The notes under the pieces: model-generated
Databases searched by the model: none
What the model was told of the DNA's origin: nothing
The model's input: only the letters and a program-made list of their open reading frames with translations
NCBI RefSeq assembly: GCF_003047265.1
Contig: NZ_PZYY01000008.1
Coordinates: 1 to 64,000, forward strand
Reading direction: 5' to 3'
Origin: Nocardioides terrigena
GTDB lineage: Bacteria > Actinomycetota > Actinomycetes > Propionibacteriales > Nocardioidaceae
DNA length: 64,000 nt
Translations under genes and position numbers: made by a program
Shown: positions 24,921 to 33,177 of the stretch, piece by piece
How the letters are laid out: every line of letters starts with the position of its first letter
Numbering within the stretch: position 1 is the stretch's first letter

Positions 24921-26468
24921 TCAGATCTCGCGCAGAAGGACGCGCAGCGCCTCGCCGTGCTGCTCGGTGTCGAAGCGCCAGGGCGACTGGAAGGCGCGGT
25001 AGTCGAAGCCACCGGCCGGGTGGTCCCGGTCGGGGGCGCTCCACAGGTAGTGGAGGTCGCTGCCGCGGGCGGCCGTGATCAGCTCCTCGTTGCGCGCGTC
25101 GTACGCCGCGTGGTTGAGCACGACGACCGGCGGCGACTGGTCGGCGAAGAGCAGGTTGAACATCCCGGTGCCGCCGAAGCCGCCCACGGCCCGCGCGTCG
25201 TGGAAGAGGCGGGCCTGCTCCGGAAGCGTGTGTCTGGACGGGTCCACTGCGCCGAAGCCGGCGTCGGTGAACTCCGCCTCCACCTCGGCCCAGTTGTGGC
25301 ACAACCGGTGCCCGGCGCGACGGGTCACGAAGATGCGCTCGCGACCCGACGGCGCGGGCGCGTCGCGGAGCAGGCCGTGCAGCACCCGGTCCCAGACCTC
25401 GGTGATGCGCGGGTCGATCGAGTAGGGCTCCTTGTTGTGGAGCTGGGGGGTCGCCGTGAAGAGGGTGTCGACCACGACCGGCTCCTCGAGCCAGACCACG
25501 TCGTCGGGGGAGATGCCGTACGCCGCCAGCACCGCGACGTCCGGCCGGACGGTGGGACGACCGCGGTCGCGGCGGTGCCGCCGCACCACCAGGCGCACGT
25601 CGGGGTCGTGGCGCCTCGCCTCCTCCCAGCCCCAGAGCTTGGCCAGGCCCTCGGTCATCAGGTGCCCGTAGTGGCCGGAGTTCTTGTACTCGAAGAAGTA
25701 GTGGCTGCCGGCGAGGCGCCGGACCGGTGCGGTGGGCTCGTTGCGCAGCCGGGCGAACCGTGGAGTGATGTCCCGCAGCCGCTCGTTGGCGAGCGGCTGG
25801 TGCTCGAACCACTTGAAGGTCTCGGGCAGCAGGGTCGCGCCGGCGGCCACGACCATCCCCTCGTGGAGGGTGACGTCGCCGGTCCACTGCCGGACCTCGG
25901 TCGGCGGGACGCGCCAGGACGTCAGGGCCTCGCCGCCGCCGGTGCCGCGCGAGGTCACGGTGCGGGCCGGGGTGAAGACGGACTCCTCGTGGCGGGCCAG
26001 CACCTGCAGGGCGACGTCGGCGCGGCTGGTCACGGCAGCCGCCTGGGTCTCGCCCACCTTGAGCAGGCTGGCGCCCACCTTGTCGACGACCACGAGCCGG
26101 CCGTCGCGTCGTACGCCGCTGATGGTCCGCCGCAGCTCCCGCCGGAGCCGCGGGCGGATCCTCACGGTCGGTCGCTCACCCGCCTCCAGGGCACGCCACT
26201 GGGCCTCGATCCGGATGGCCGCGGCCTCGTCGGCGGCGACCACGACGTACTGCCCTCCCTGGGTGACGTGCCAGATCTGCCGGGCAGCCCGCCGCATCGC
26301 TCGTGCGGGCCGGGGTGCGGTGTCGTCGACGAGGGTCGCCGGCGGTCGGCCCGCCGGCACCGTGTCCCCCGGACGGAGGACGACACAGGGGCGCGCAGCG
26401 TGGCGCACGAGCTGGTCGAGCCGGCGCCGGGAGCGGTGCTCCTGCCAGCGGGTGCGCAGCGGTGTCAC
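24921..26468 (-). CDS. GT61-family (DUF563) glycosyltransferase
   Basis: This protein (515 aa) carries a C-terminal DUF563/GT61 domain: SGHYGHLMTEGLAKLWG near residue 260, the RIFVTRRAGHRLCHN strand-loop, and VGGFGGTGMFNLLFAD before the end. The family includes eukaryotic xylosyl- and GlcNAc-transferases and scattered bacterial capsule enzymes. No signal peptide is seen, so it probably acts in the cytoplasm on a surface glycan or glycolipid. The GTG start overlaps the stop of the upstream membrane-protein gene (GTGA). Donor and acceptor are unknown. Confidence 0.75.
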   Translation of the reverse strand: MTPLRTRWQEHRSRRRLDQLVRHAARPCVVLRPGDTVPAGRPPATLVDDTAPRPARAMRRAARQIWHVTQGGQYVVVAADEAAAIRIEAQWRALEAGERPTVRIRPRLRRELRRTISGVRRDGRLVVVDKVGASLLKVGETQAAAVTSRADVALQVLARHEESVFTPARTVTSRGTGGGEALTSWRVPPTEVRQWTGDVTLHEGMVVAAGATLLPETFKWFEHQPLANERLRDITPRFARLRNEPTAPVRRLAGSHYFFEYKNSGHYGHLMTEGLAKLWGWEEARRHDPDVRLVVRRHRRDRGRPTVRPDVAVLAAYGISPDDVVWLEEPVVVDTLFTATPQLHNKEPYSIDPRITEVWDRVLHGLLRDAPAPSGRERIFVTRRAGHRLCHNWAEVEAEFTDAGFGAVDPSRHTLPEQARLFHDARAVGGFGGTGMFNLLFADQSPPVVVLNHAAYDARNEELITAARGSDLHYLWSAPDRDHPAGGFDYRAFQSPWRFDTEQHGEALRVLLREI

Positions 26469-27091
26469 GCCTGCCGCATCCCGGCGGCGACCCGGGTGAT
26501 CAGCTGCCGGGCGCCGGGGGCGTCGACCTGACGGCCGGTGACCGCGATCTCGACCTCGGCGAAGCCGGTGCCGCGCAGGTCCAGCCAGGTGATGAAGCCG
26601 TGGCGGAGGAAGCCGTCGGACGCGTACGTGAACTCCAGGGTGTTGGCGGTGCGCTTCTCGACCCGGAAGCGCTCCTCCTCCTCCTGAAGGTCCTGGATGC
26701 GGTCGGTGAGGGTCTCCTCGATGCTGTCGTTGGCCGACTGCACCTGCTCGATGCGGAGCAGGTAGGTGTTGTTGGGGTTGCGGACCTTCTTCCACTTGGC
26801 CTCGTTGGGGGCGTTGTAGATCCGGGCCCAGCCGCGCGGGACGGGGTGGACGAGGCGGAACCGCTGGGTGCCCATCCGTCCCTCCCGCATGGGCAGGTCG
26901 GTCGCCAGCGGGGCGACCGACGGCTGCGCATCGCCGGGGGGAAGGGGATCGACGGGGACACTCGGGGATTGGGCCACCACCGGGCTGGGCGTGCCGCCCG
27001 TCTCGGGCTCGAGCGCGTACGACGCGGCGTACCCGCCCACGATCCCCACCACGAGCAGCGCCACCGCTGCCGCTGACCCCCGCCAACCCAT
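26465..27091 (-). CDS. Membrane-anchored extracytoplasmic protein of unknown function
   Basis: This protein (208 aa) has one N-terminal helix (AAAVALLVVGIVGGYAASYAL), a Pro/Ser-rich tether (about 30-65), and an extracytoplasmic domain rich in basic and aromatic residues ending with a helix (ARQLITRVAAGMRQA). A charged, coiled-coil-like stretch (DSIEETLTDRIQDLQEEEER) lies mid-domain. No known family was recognised. The layout resembles single-pass sensor or lipoprotein-like domains often placed beside kinases. It is the first gene of a pair with the GT61 enzyme and has a leaderless -10 box. Confidence 0.6.
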   Translation of the reverse strand: MGWRGSAAAVALLVVGIVGGYAASYALEPETGGTPSPVVAQSPSVPVDPLPPGDAQPSVAPLATDLPMREGRMGTQRFRLVHPVPRGWARIYNAPNEAKWKKVRNPNNTYLLRIEQVQSANDSIEETLTDRIQDLQEEEERFRVEKRTANTLEFTYASDGFLRHGFITWLDLRGTGFAEVEIAVTGRQVDAPGARQLITRVAAGMRQA

Positions 27092-27097
27092 GGGGAG

Positions 27098-27103
27098 ACC
27101 ATA
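27098..27103 (-). promoter_or_regulatory. -10 box of a leaderless promoter (GT61 pair)
   Basis: On the minus strand TATGGT is followed by six bases and then the ATG at 27091. Confidence 0.5.
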
Positions 27104-27148
27104 AGCGGTGGGGTGGCCGGGGCTCGGCAGGCCTCGTCGCTCCTTCGC

Positions 27149-27215
27149 GGGGTAATACCGGACGTTCGGGTGGCGACACGCCGACGACTCCCACCCGAAG
27201 GTCCGGTACTACTCC
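27149..27215. repeat. Palindromic repeat family A, copy 3
   Basis: Arms of 26 nt (27149-27174, 27190-27215) with a few mismatches surround a 15-nt loop, GACACGCCGACGACT, nearly identical to the loop of copy 2. It sits between divergent genes (GT61 pair and paaN). Confidence 0.88.
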
Positions 27216-27289
27216 AGAACCACCGCAGGTCGTGTGACACGCGTAGGTCGAGATTGCGCGGAGGCGTCACATCGCGAGACAGTGTCCCC

Positions 27290-28960
27290 ATGACCTCCAG
27301 CCCGCTCGTCAGCCTCGACCGTCACCGCGACCGCCTCGACGCCGCCGTTGCCGCCAGCGCCGCCCGCACCTACTACTCGGCCTTCGACGAGTCCCCGTCG
27401 CCGCGGGTGTACGGCGAGTCCGCGGCCGCCGAGGGCAAGGCGGCGTTCGAGGCGCTGCTGGACCGGCCGTTCCCGCTGGAGACGCCGGGCAGCGACGGGA
27501 CCGTGGCGACCGAGCGGTCGCCGTACGGCATCGACCTGGGCATCACCTACCCGCGGGCGAGCGACGTGGACGCCCTGATGGCTGCCGCGCAGGCGGGCAT
27601 GAAGGCCTGGCGCGACGCCGGCCCCGACGGGCGCACCGCCGTCTGCCTGGAGGTCCTCGACCGCCTGCACGGGCGCATCTTCGAGCTGGCCAACGCCGTC
27701 CAGCACACCAGCGGGCAGGCCTTCGTGATGGCCTTCCAGGCCGGCGGCGCGCACGCGCTGGACCGGGCGCTGGAGGCGATCGCCTACGCGCACACCGAGA
27801 TGACCCGCACGCCGGCGACGGCCGTCTGGGAGAAGCCCGGCAAGTACCCGCTCACCATGGAGAAGACCTTCACCGTCGTCCCGCGCGGCGTCGCGCTGGT
27901 GATCGGCTGCAACACCTTCCCGACGTGGAACTCCTGGCCCGGCCTCTTCGCCAGCCTGGTCACCGGCAACCCGGTCGTGGTCAAGCCGCACCCGGGCGCC
28001 GTGCTGCCGCTGGCGATCACGGTCCAGGCCTGCCAGGAGGTGCTGGCCGAGGGCGGCTTCGACCGCAACCTGGTCACGCTCGCGGCCGAGGGGTCCGACG
28101 ACAAGCTGGCCGCGACGCTCGCCACCCGTCCCGAGGTCCGGCTGGTCGACTTCACCGGTGGCAACGCCTTCGGCGACTGGCTGGAGACCCACGCCCGCCA
28201 GGCGACGGTCTTCACCGAGAAGGCCGGCGTCAACACGGTCGTGATCGACTCGACGAGCGACCTGCCCGCGATGTGCCGCAACCTCGCCTTCTCGCTGGCG
28301 CTCTACTCCGGCCAGATGTGCACCGCCCCGCAGAACCTCTACCTCCCGGCCGCCGGCATCGCCACCCCGGACGGCACCGTGTCCCCGGCCGAGGTGGCCC
28401 AGGGCATCGAGAAGGCCCTCGACGGGCTCCTCGGCGAGGACGCCAAGGCCGTCGAGCTGCTCGGCGGGATGGTGTCCCCGGCCGTCGTCGAGCGCGTCGA
28501 GGCCGCCCGCTCCCGCGCGGGCGTGCTGGTCGCCGGACGCGACGTCACGCACCCGTCGTACGCCGACGCCACCGTGCGCACGCCCACCCTCGTCGGGCTG
28601 ACCGCGGCCGACTCCGACGTCTACGAGTCGGAGTGCTTCGGGCCGGTGGCCTACCTCATCGAGACCGCGGGCACCGACGAGTCGATCGACCTCTTCCGCG
28701 ACACGGTGCAGCGCCACGGCGCGATGACCGCCGCCGTCTACTCGACCTCCGACGAGGTGATCGAGCAGATGCGCGACGCGGCCCTCGACGCCGGCGTCGC
28801 GCTCAGCGAGAACCTCCTCGGCGGGATCTTCGTCAACCAGTCCGCGGCCTTCAGCGACTTCCACGGCACCGGCGCCAACCCCGCCGCCAACGCGTCCTAC
28901 ACCGACGGCGCGTACGTCGCCTCGCGCTTCCGGGTGGTCCAGTCCCGACGCCACGTCTGA
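27290..28960 (+). CDS. paaN: Phenylacetic acid degradation protein PaaN (aldehyde dehydrogenase type)
   Basis: This ALDH-superfamily protein (556 aa) resembles the actinobacterial stand-alone PaaN, whose relatives open the ring of phenylacetyl-CoA derivatives together with a MaoC-type hydratase. The NAD(P) and substrate cleft signatures IGCNTFPTWNSWPGL and FTGGNAFGDW, and the catalytic Cys in YSGQMCTAPQNLY, are present. It lacks the C-terminal hydratase domain of E. coli PaaZ. No other paa genes lie nearby, so it is an orphan here. A MaoC-like gene at 58 kb is too far away to link. Confidence 0.82.
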   Translation: MTSSPLVSLDRHRDRLDAAVAASAARTYYSAFDESPSPRVYGESAAAEGKAAFEALLDRPFPLETPGSDGTVATERSPYGIDLGITYPRASDVDALMAAAQAGMKAWRDAGPDGRTAVCLEVLDRLHGRIFELANAVQHTSGQAFVMAFQAGGAHALDRALEAIAYAHTEMTRTPATAVWEKPGKYPLTMEKTFTVVPRGVALVIGCNTFPTWNSWPGLFASLVTGNPVVVKPHPGAVLPLAITVQACQEVLAEGGFDRNLVTLAAEGSDDKLAATLATRPEVRLVDFTGGNAFGDWLETHARQATVFTEKAGVNTVVIDSTSDLPAMCRNLAFSLALYSGQMCTAPQNLYLPAAGIATPDGTVSPAEVAQGIEKALDGLLGEDAKAVELLGGMVSPAVVERVEAARSRAGVLVAGRDVTHPSYADATVRTPTLVGLTAADSDVYESECFGPVAYLIETAGTDESIDLFRDTVQRHGAMTAAVYSTSDEVIEQMRDAALDAGVALSENLLGGIFVNQSAAFSDFHGTGANPAANASYTDGAYVASRFRVVQSRRHV

Positions 28961-28979
28961 GTCGCCCTCCGGCCCGTCC

Positions 28980-28985
28980 TACGGT
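28980..28985 (+). promoter_or_regulatory. -10 box of a leaderless promoter (amidohydrolase)
   Basis: TACGGT is followed by six bases and then the ATG at 28992. Confidence 0.5.
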
Positions 28986-28991
28986 GGGCGC

Positions 28992-30503
28992 ATGCTGATC
29001 CGCAACGCCCGCCTGGTGTCCCTCACCGAGCCCGCCCCGCAGGGCCTCGTCGACGTCCTCGTCGAGGACGGTGTCGTGACCCGGGTCGGGGTGGACCTCG
29101 GCGGCGAGACCGCGACGAGCGGGCACGCGGCGTACGACGACGTGGTCGATGCCGAAGGCGGCTGGCTGATGCCCGGCCTGTGGGACCAGCACGTGCACCT
29201 GGCCCAGTGGACGCTCTCCAGCGCCCGGCTCGACCTGGCCCCGGCGCGGTCGGCCGAGCAGGCCGTCGCGCTGGTCCGCGAGCGGCTGGAGGAGTGGCCA
29301 GACCTGCCGGTCATCGGCTGGGGCCACCGGCCGACCGCGTGGGACGAGGTCCCGATCACGTCCCACCTCGACGCCATCGACACCGAGCAGCCGATCGTGC
29401 TGATCGCCGGCGACGGGCACCACGGCTGGCTCAACACCGTGGCCCTGCAGATGCTGGCGCTGCCCACCCGCCAGAGCGTGGTGAGCGAGGCCGAGTGGTT
29501 CATGGCCTACGGCCGGCTCTCGACCGTGCTCGGCACCGACGGCACCGGCCCGGAGGCCTACCGCCGCACTATGGAGAACGCCGCCGCGCTCGGCGTCGTC
29601 GGCGTCGTGGACTTCGAGTTCAGCGGCGGGGTCGCCGACTGGGCCGAGCGCTGGGCGGGCGGCGCGGACCTGATCCGGGTGCGGCACGCGTGCTACGCCG
29701 ACGGCCTCGAGGACGTCATCTCCCGCGGGCTCCGCTCGGGCGACCCGCTCGACGGCGACCGGCGGCTGACGATGGGGCCGCTGAAGATCATCAGCGACGG
29801 CTCGCTCAACACCCGCACCGCCTGGTGCTGCGACCCCTACGCCGAGAAGGCCGTCCTCGGCTTCCCCGAGGGCCAGCCCAACCAGACGCCCGAGGAGCTG
29901 CGCACCCTGCTGCGACGGGCCGCCGAGCACGACATCCACGTCGCCGTGCACGCGATCGGCGACCGGGCGGTGACCGAGGCGCTCGACGCGTTCGAGGAGA
30001 CCGGGGCCCGCGGCGGCATCGAGCACGTCCAGCTCACCACGCGCGACGACGTACGCCGCATGGCCGGGCTCGGCGTGCGTGCCAGCGTGCAGCCCGCCCA
30101 CCTCCTCGACGACCGCGACGTCACCGAGCGGCTGTGGCCCGGGCGGTCCGAGCGGTGCTTCCCGCTCCGATGGATGCTCGACGAGGGGGTCGACGTGGTG
30201 CTCGGCTCGGACGCGCCGGTCTCGGTGCTCGACCCGTGGCTCGCCGTCGCGGCCGCCGTGCACCGCTCTGGCGACGAGCGCGAGCCGTGGCACCCCGAGC
30301 AGTCGCTCACCCCGCGTGAGGCGCTGGCCGCCTCGACCGACGGCCTCGGCACCGTGGCCCCCGGCCACCCCGCCGACCTCCTGCTGCTCGCGGCCGACCC
30401 GCTCGACGGCGCCGGCGACGCCGCCCACGCGGCCCTGCTGCGCGGCTTCGCCGACCACGTCGTCGCCACCTGGGTCGACGGCCGGGTGGCCCACCAGCGC
30501 TGA
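28992..30503 (+). CDS. Amidohydrolase family 3 (YtcJ-like) protein
   Basis: This TIM-barrel hydrolase (503 aa) belongs to the amidohydrolase superfamily. Metal-binding residues are seen in MPGLWDQHVHLAQW near residue 70 (HxH), in the His-containing HVAVHAIGDRAV and GIEHVQL in the second half, and in the Asp of LGSDAPVS. The C-terminal beta-sandwich carries LAPGHPADLLLL-type signatures (TVAPGHPADLLLLAADP). YtcJ-like enzymes act on diverse N-acyl or cyclic amide substrates. It follows paaN by 31 bp but has its own leaderless promoter, so a shared pathway is doubtful. Confidence 0.82.
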   Translation: MLIRNARLVSLTEPAPQGLVDVLVEDGVVTRVGVDLGGETATSGHAAYDDVVDAEGGWLMPGLWDQHVHLAQWTLSSARLDLAPARSAEQAVALVRERLEEWPDLPVIGWGHRPTAWDEVPITSHLDAIDTEQPIVLIAGDGHHGWLNTVALQMLALPTRQSVVSEAEWFMAYGRLSTVLGTDGTGPEAYRRTMENAAALGVVGVVDFEFSGGVADWAERWAGGADLIRVRHACYADGLEDVISRGLRSGDPLDGDRRLTMGPLKIISDGSLNTRTAWCCDPYAEKAVLGFPEGQPNQTPEELRTLLRRAAEHDIHVAVHAIGDRAVTEALDAFEETGARGGIEHVQLTTRDDVRRMAGLGVRASVQPAHLLDDRDVTERLWPGRSERCFPLRWMLDEGVDVVLGSDAPVSVLDPWLAVAAAVHRSGDEREPWHPEQSLTPREALAASTDGLGTVAPGHPADLLLLAADPLDGAGDAAHAALLRGFADHVVATWVDGRVAHQR

Positions 30504-30553
30504 TCCCGCCCGCGGAATCCGCCACGGAGATCGCACTGCGGAGCGGCCCCGGA

Positions 30554-30627
30554 CAAGTAACGCGGTGTTAGTCAGGCGAGACAAGGCATCGATGCCTCGT
30601 CTCGCCTGACTAACACCGCGTTACTTG
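30554..30627. repeat. Palindromic repeat family B, copy 2 (74-nt near-perfect palindrome)
   Basis: Two 37-nt halves (30554-30590, 30591-30627) match with a single mismatch and no loop, centred on GGCATC|GATGCC. The ends CAAGTAACGCGGTGTT match copy 1 at 12733-12808. It lies between the convergent amidohydrolase and PucR genes. Confidence 0.92.
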
Positions 30628-30661
30628 CTGCAGGCGCCCTGGCCCGCCCCGGAGCCCGAGA

Positions 30662-31867
30662 TCAGGCGAGCGCCAGCGTCACCTCGAGCACGAACTGCGG
30701 GTCCTCGAGCCGGTCGCCGTACAGGTCGCGCAGCTGCCCGACGCGGTAGCGCACGGTCTGCGCGTGGATGAAGAGCTCCTCGGCGACCGCGTCGCGACGG
30801 CCCTGGTGCAGCACCCAGGCGCGCAGGGTCTCGGCGAGCTTGTCCGCGGTCGAGGGGCGCTGGTCGGCGAGCGGGGCGAGGACACGGGCGCGCAGGTCGG
30901 CGCGGGTCTCCGGGTCGGCGGCGAGCAGCAGCGCGCCGAGGTGGGCGTCGGTGTCGACCACCCCCTCGATCCCGAGCGCGACGGCGCGGACCGCGCGGTC
31001 GTGCGAGCGGGCGGCCTCCAGCCAGGGCACCGTCGGGCCGACCACCGCCGTCGTGCCGCGCAGCGCGCGCACCAGTCCGGAGCGCGCCGAGCGGGTGCCC
31101 GTCGACGGCGCGAGCAGCAGGGCCAGCCCGTCGGGGACGCCGGGCACCTCCTCGGTGGGGTGCAGGGTGCGCGGGTCGAGGGCGGTCACCGCGTGCGAGA
31201 CCTGCGACTCCGGGAGCAGCACGGCGCTCAGCGCGGTGGGCGGCTCCCAGTCGGCGCGCTCGGCCGCGGCGACCACCGCGTCGGCCGCGGCCCCGGTGAC
31301 GAGGGCTCGGGCCAGCCGGTCGAGGTTGCGCTGCCGCACGCGGCCGGTGCTCTCCAGCTCGTCGGTGTGGCCGGCGGCGCTGGAGGCGGAGAGCTCGTCG
31401 ATGTAGGCGAAGACCAGCTCGGCGAAGCGCGAGAGCTGCTCGGCCTCGACCCCGGCCTCCACGGCGGTCCGCGACAGGTCGCGCCACGAGACGCGGGCGC
31501 CGATCCGGTACGCCGCGAGCAGGGCCTCCATGCTCCGCCCGCTGCGGGCCTCGCCGCGGCCGAGCTGGTAGGCGCCCTCCAGCGCCGGGGCCATCGGGGT
31601 GCCGGCGTCCTCGCGGGTGGCGAGGGTGAGGAAGCCGCCGAGCGCGAGCTGCACGGCCTGGCGGATCCGGTCACCCATGGCGCCACTGAACTGCCCGGTG
31701 TAGCTGGGCACCTCCTCGGTGATGGCCCCCACAGCCCGGTCCGCGACCTCGGCCAGCTCGTCGCGCATGAGCTTCACGACGTCCTCGTCGAGGCGTACGA
31801 CGGTGGGTGCCGGCGCGGCACGATCGGAGCGAATCTGTGTGGCGCGTCGCACAACCCGGTCACTCAT
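30662..31867 (-). CDS. PucR-family transcriptional regulator
   Basis: This regulator (401 aa) ends with the PucR helix-turn-helix (LAETLRAWVLHQGRRDAVAEELFIHAQTVRYRV) near residue 345-385. The N-terminal region resembles the RsbT co-antagonist-like/GAF-type sensor half common in actinobacterial PucR proteins. ATG 31867 is preceded by GGGGGAGG. It is divergent from the ferredoxin reductase-desaturase pair, and a perfect inverted repeat lies in the 102-bp gap. It therefore probably controls membrane-lipid desaturation and its own expression. Activator or repressor mode cannot be read from the sequence. Confidence 0.85.
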   Translation of the reverse strand: MSDRVVRRATQIRSDRAAPAPTVVRLDEDVVKLMRDELAEVADRAVGAITEEVPSYTGQFSGAMGDRIRQAVQLALGGFLTLATREDAGTPMAPALEGAYQLGRGEARSGRSMEALLAAYRIGARVSWRDLSRTAVEAGVEAEQLSRFAELVFAYIDELSASSAAGHTDELESTGRVRQRNLDRLARALVTGAAADAVVAAAERADWEPPTALSAVLLPESQVSHAVTALDPRTLHPTEEVPGVPDGLALLLAPSTGTRSARSGLVRALRGTTAVVGPTVPWLEAARSHDRAVRAVALGIEGVVDTDAHLGALLLAADPETRADLRARVLAPLADQRPSTADKLAETLRAWVLHQGRRDAVAEELFIHAQTVRYRVGQLRDLYGDRLEDPQFVLEVTLALA

Positions 31868-31887
31868 GGGACCTCCCCGGTAGCAAT

Positions 31888-31904
31888 TTGTTCGTATCGA
31901 ACAA
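31888..31904. promoter_or_regulatory. Inverted-repeat operator between pucR-like and reductase genes
   Basis: TTGTTCG-TAT-CGAACAA is a perfect 7-bp inverted repeat with a 3-bp centre, located 21 bp from the regulator's ATG and 66 bp from the reductase's. It is AT-rich against a GC-rich background, so chance is unlikely. Confidence 0.6.
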
Positions 31905-31969
31905 TAACCCGGATCCGATTCACGTGCACCGGGCAGGACTTCTCCAGTCGGAACAGGGAGTGTTGTCCC

Positions 31970-33103
31970 ATGACGACGTTCCTGTCCCCCGCCTCGCGCC
32001 GCGACCGACCGCTGGTCCGCGACCTGCGCGACCGCGCGGTGCGCCTCGCCGAGGCGGCGACCACGCCGTTGCTCCCCGCCGACTACCTCGACCTCTTCGC
32101 CCCGCTGCGCTCCGGCGCCGACCTGCGCGGCCGCATCGAGGAGATCCACCCGGAGACCGCCGACGCGGCCACCATTGTGATCCGCCCCGGCGCCGACTGG
32201 GCCGGCCACGTCCCCGGCCAGTACCTCCGCATCGGCATCGACGTCGACGGCGTCCGCCAGTGGCGCGCCTACTCGCTCACCCACGGCCCCAGGGCCGACG
32301 GCCGCATCTCGATCACGGTCAAGGCCGTGCCGGACGGCCTGGTCAGCAACCACCTCGTCCACGAGGCTCGGCCGGGCACGATCGTGCACCTCGAGCAGGC
32401 CGACGGCGAGTTCGTCCTCCGCAGCGACCACGACCGGTTGCTGTTCGTCACCGCCGGCTCCGGCATCACCCCGGTCATCGGGATGCTGCGCAACCTCTTC
32501 CCGAGCACCGACTCCGGCGTCCTGCGCCTGCCGCGCAGCAAGGACCTCGACGTCGTCGTCGTCCACGTCGCGCCCAGCGAGCCGCACTCGATCTTCAGCC
32601 GCGACCTGCACGCCCTGGCCGACGCCGGAGTGATCCGCCTGGTCGCGCGGTACGACGACGAGCACGGCGTCCTGGACGTCGCCGACCTCGCCGAGCTGGT
32701 CCCCGACCTGCACGAGCGCCGCACCCTGGCGTGCGGCCCGGCCGGGCTGCTCGACGCCCTCGCCGCGCATCACGAGGCCGCCGGCCTCGAGCTCACCACC
32801 GAGCAGTTCCGCACCACCCGGGTCGAGGCCGGGGAGGGTGGCACCGTCGCCTTCTCCTCCGGCACGACGCTCGAGCTCGACGGCGCCACGCCGATCCTCG
32901 ACGCCGCCGAGGAGGCGGGTGTCCTGATGCCCAGCGGGTGCCGGATGGGCATCTGCATGGGCTGCGTGCTGCCGCTGAAGGAGGGCTCGGTGCGCGACCT
33001 GCGCAACGGCGCCATCACCACCGCGATCCCCGGTGAGTCCGGGGCCATCAAGGTCCAGACCTGCATCAACGCCGCCGCCGGCCCCTGCCACATCGACCAC
33101 TGA
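31970..33103 (+). CDS. Ferredoxin reductase / oxygenase electron-transfer protein for the desaturase
   Basis: This soluble FAD/NAD(P)H:[2Fe-2S] reductase (377 aa) has three parts in order. The FAD domain carries RAYSLTHGP, the NAD domain carries FVTAGSGITPVIGM and LACGPAGLLDAL, and the C-terminal plant-type [2Fe-2S] domain has cluster ligands in CRMGICMGC and a distal Cys in VQTCINAA. The domain set is that of mycobacterial Rv3230c, the electron donor of acyl-CoA desaturase DesA3, and a desaturase follows 74 bp downstream. The ATG at 31970 is preceded by GGGAG. Confidence 0.88.
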   Translation: MTTFLSPASRRDRPLVRDLRDRAVRLAEAATTPLLPADYLDLFAPLRSGADLRGRIEEIHPETADAATIVIRPGADWAGHVPGQYLRIGIDVDGVRQWRAYSLTHGPRADGRISITVKAVPDGLVSNHLVHEARPGTIVHLEQADGEFVLRSDHDRLLFVTAGSGITPVIGMLRNLFPSTDSGVLRLPRSKDLDVVVVHVAPSEPHSIFSRDLHALADAGVIRLVARYDDEHGVLDVADLAELVPDLHERRTLACGPAGLLDALAAHHEAAGLELTTEQFRTTRVEAGEGGTVAFSSGTTLELDGATPILDAAEEAGVLMPSGCRMGICMGCVLPLKEGSVRDLRNGAITTAIPGESGAIKVQTCINAAAGPCHIDH

Positions 33104-33119
33104 CCCCTCGCCCCCACTC

Positions 33120-33157
33120 GTGGTTTCGAGGCTCGACGCGCTCGCACCTCAACCACC
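33120..33157. repeat. Imperfect palindrome of the dispersed 'GTGGTTTCGAG…CTCAACCACC' type
   Basis: A 38-bp imperfect palindrome (GGTTTCGAGG paired with CCTCAACC) fills the reductase-desaturase spacer. To my recollection, similar sequences are frequent between genes in Nocardioides genomes. Only one copy is visible here. Confidence 0.55.
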
Positions 33158-33177
33158 GAGGAACCGGAAGGACTGAC

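Noticed and set aside
27290..30503. A phenylacetate degradation operon
   Set aside because: Only PaaN is recognisable. The following amidohydrolase has its own promoter and no paa ring-oxygenase genes are near.
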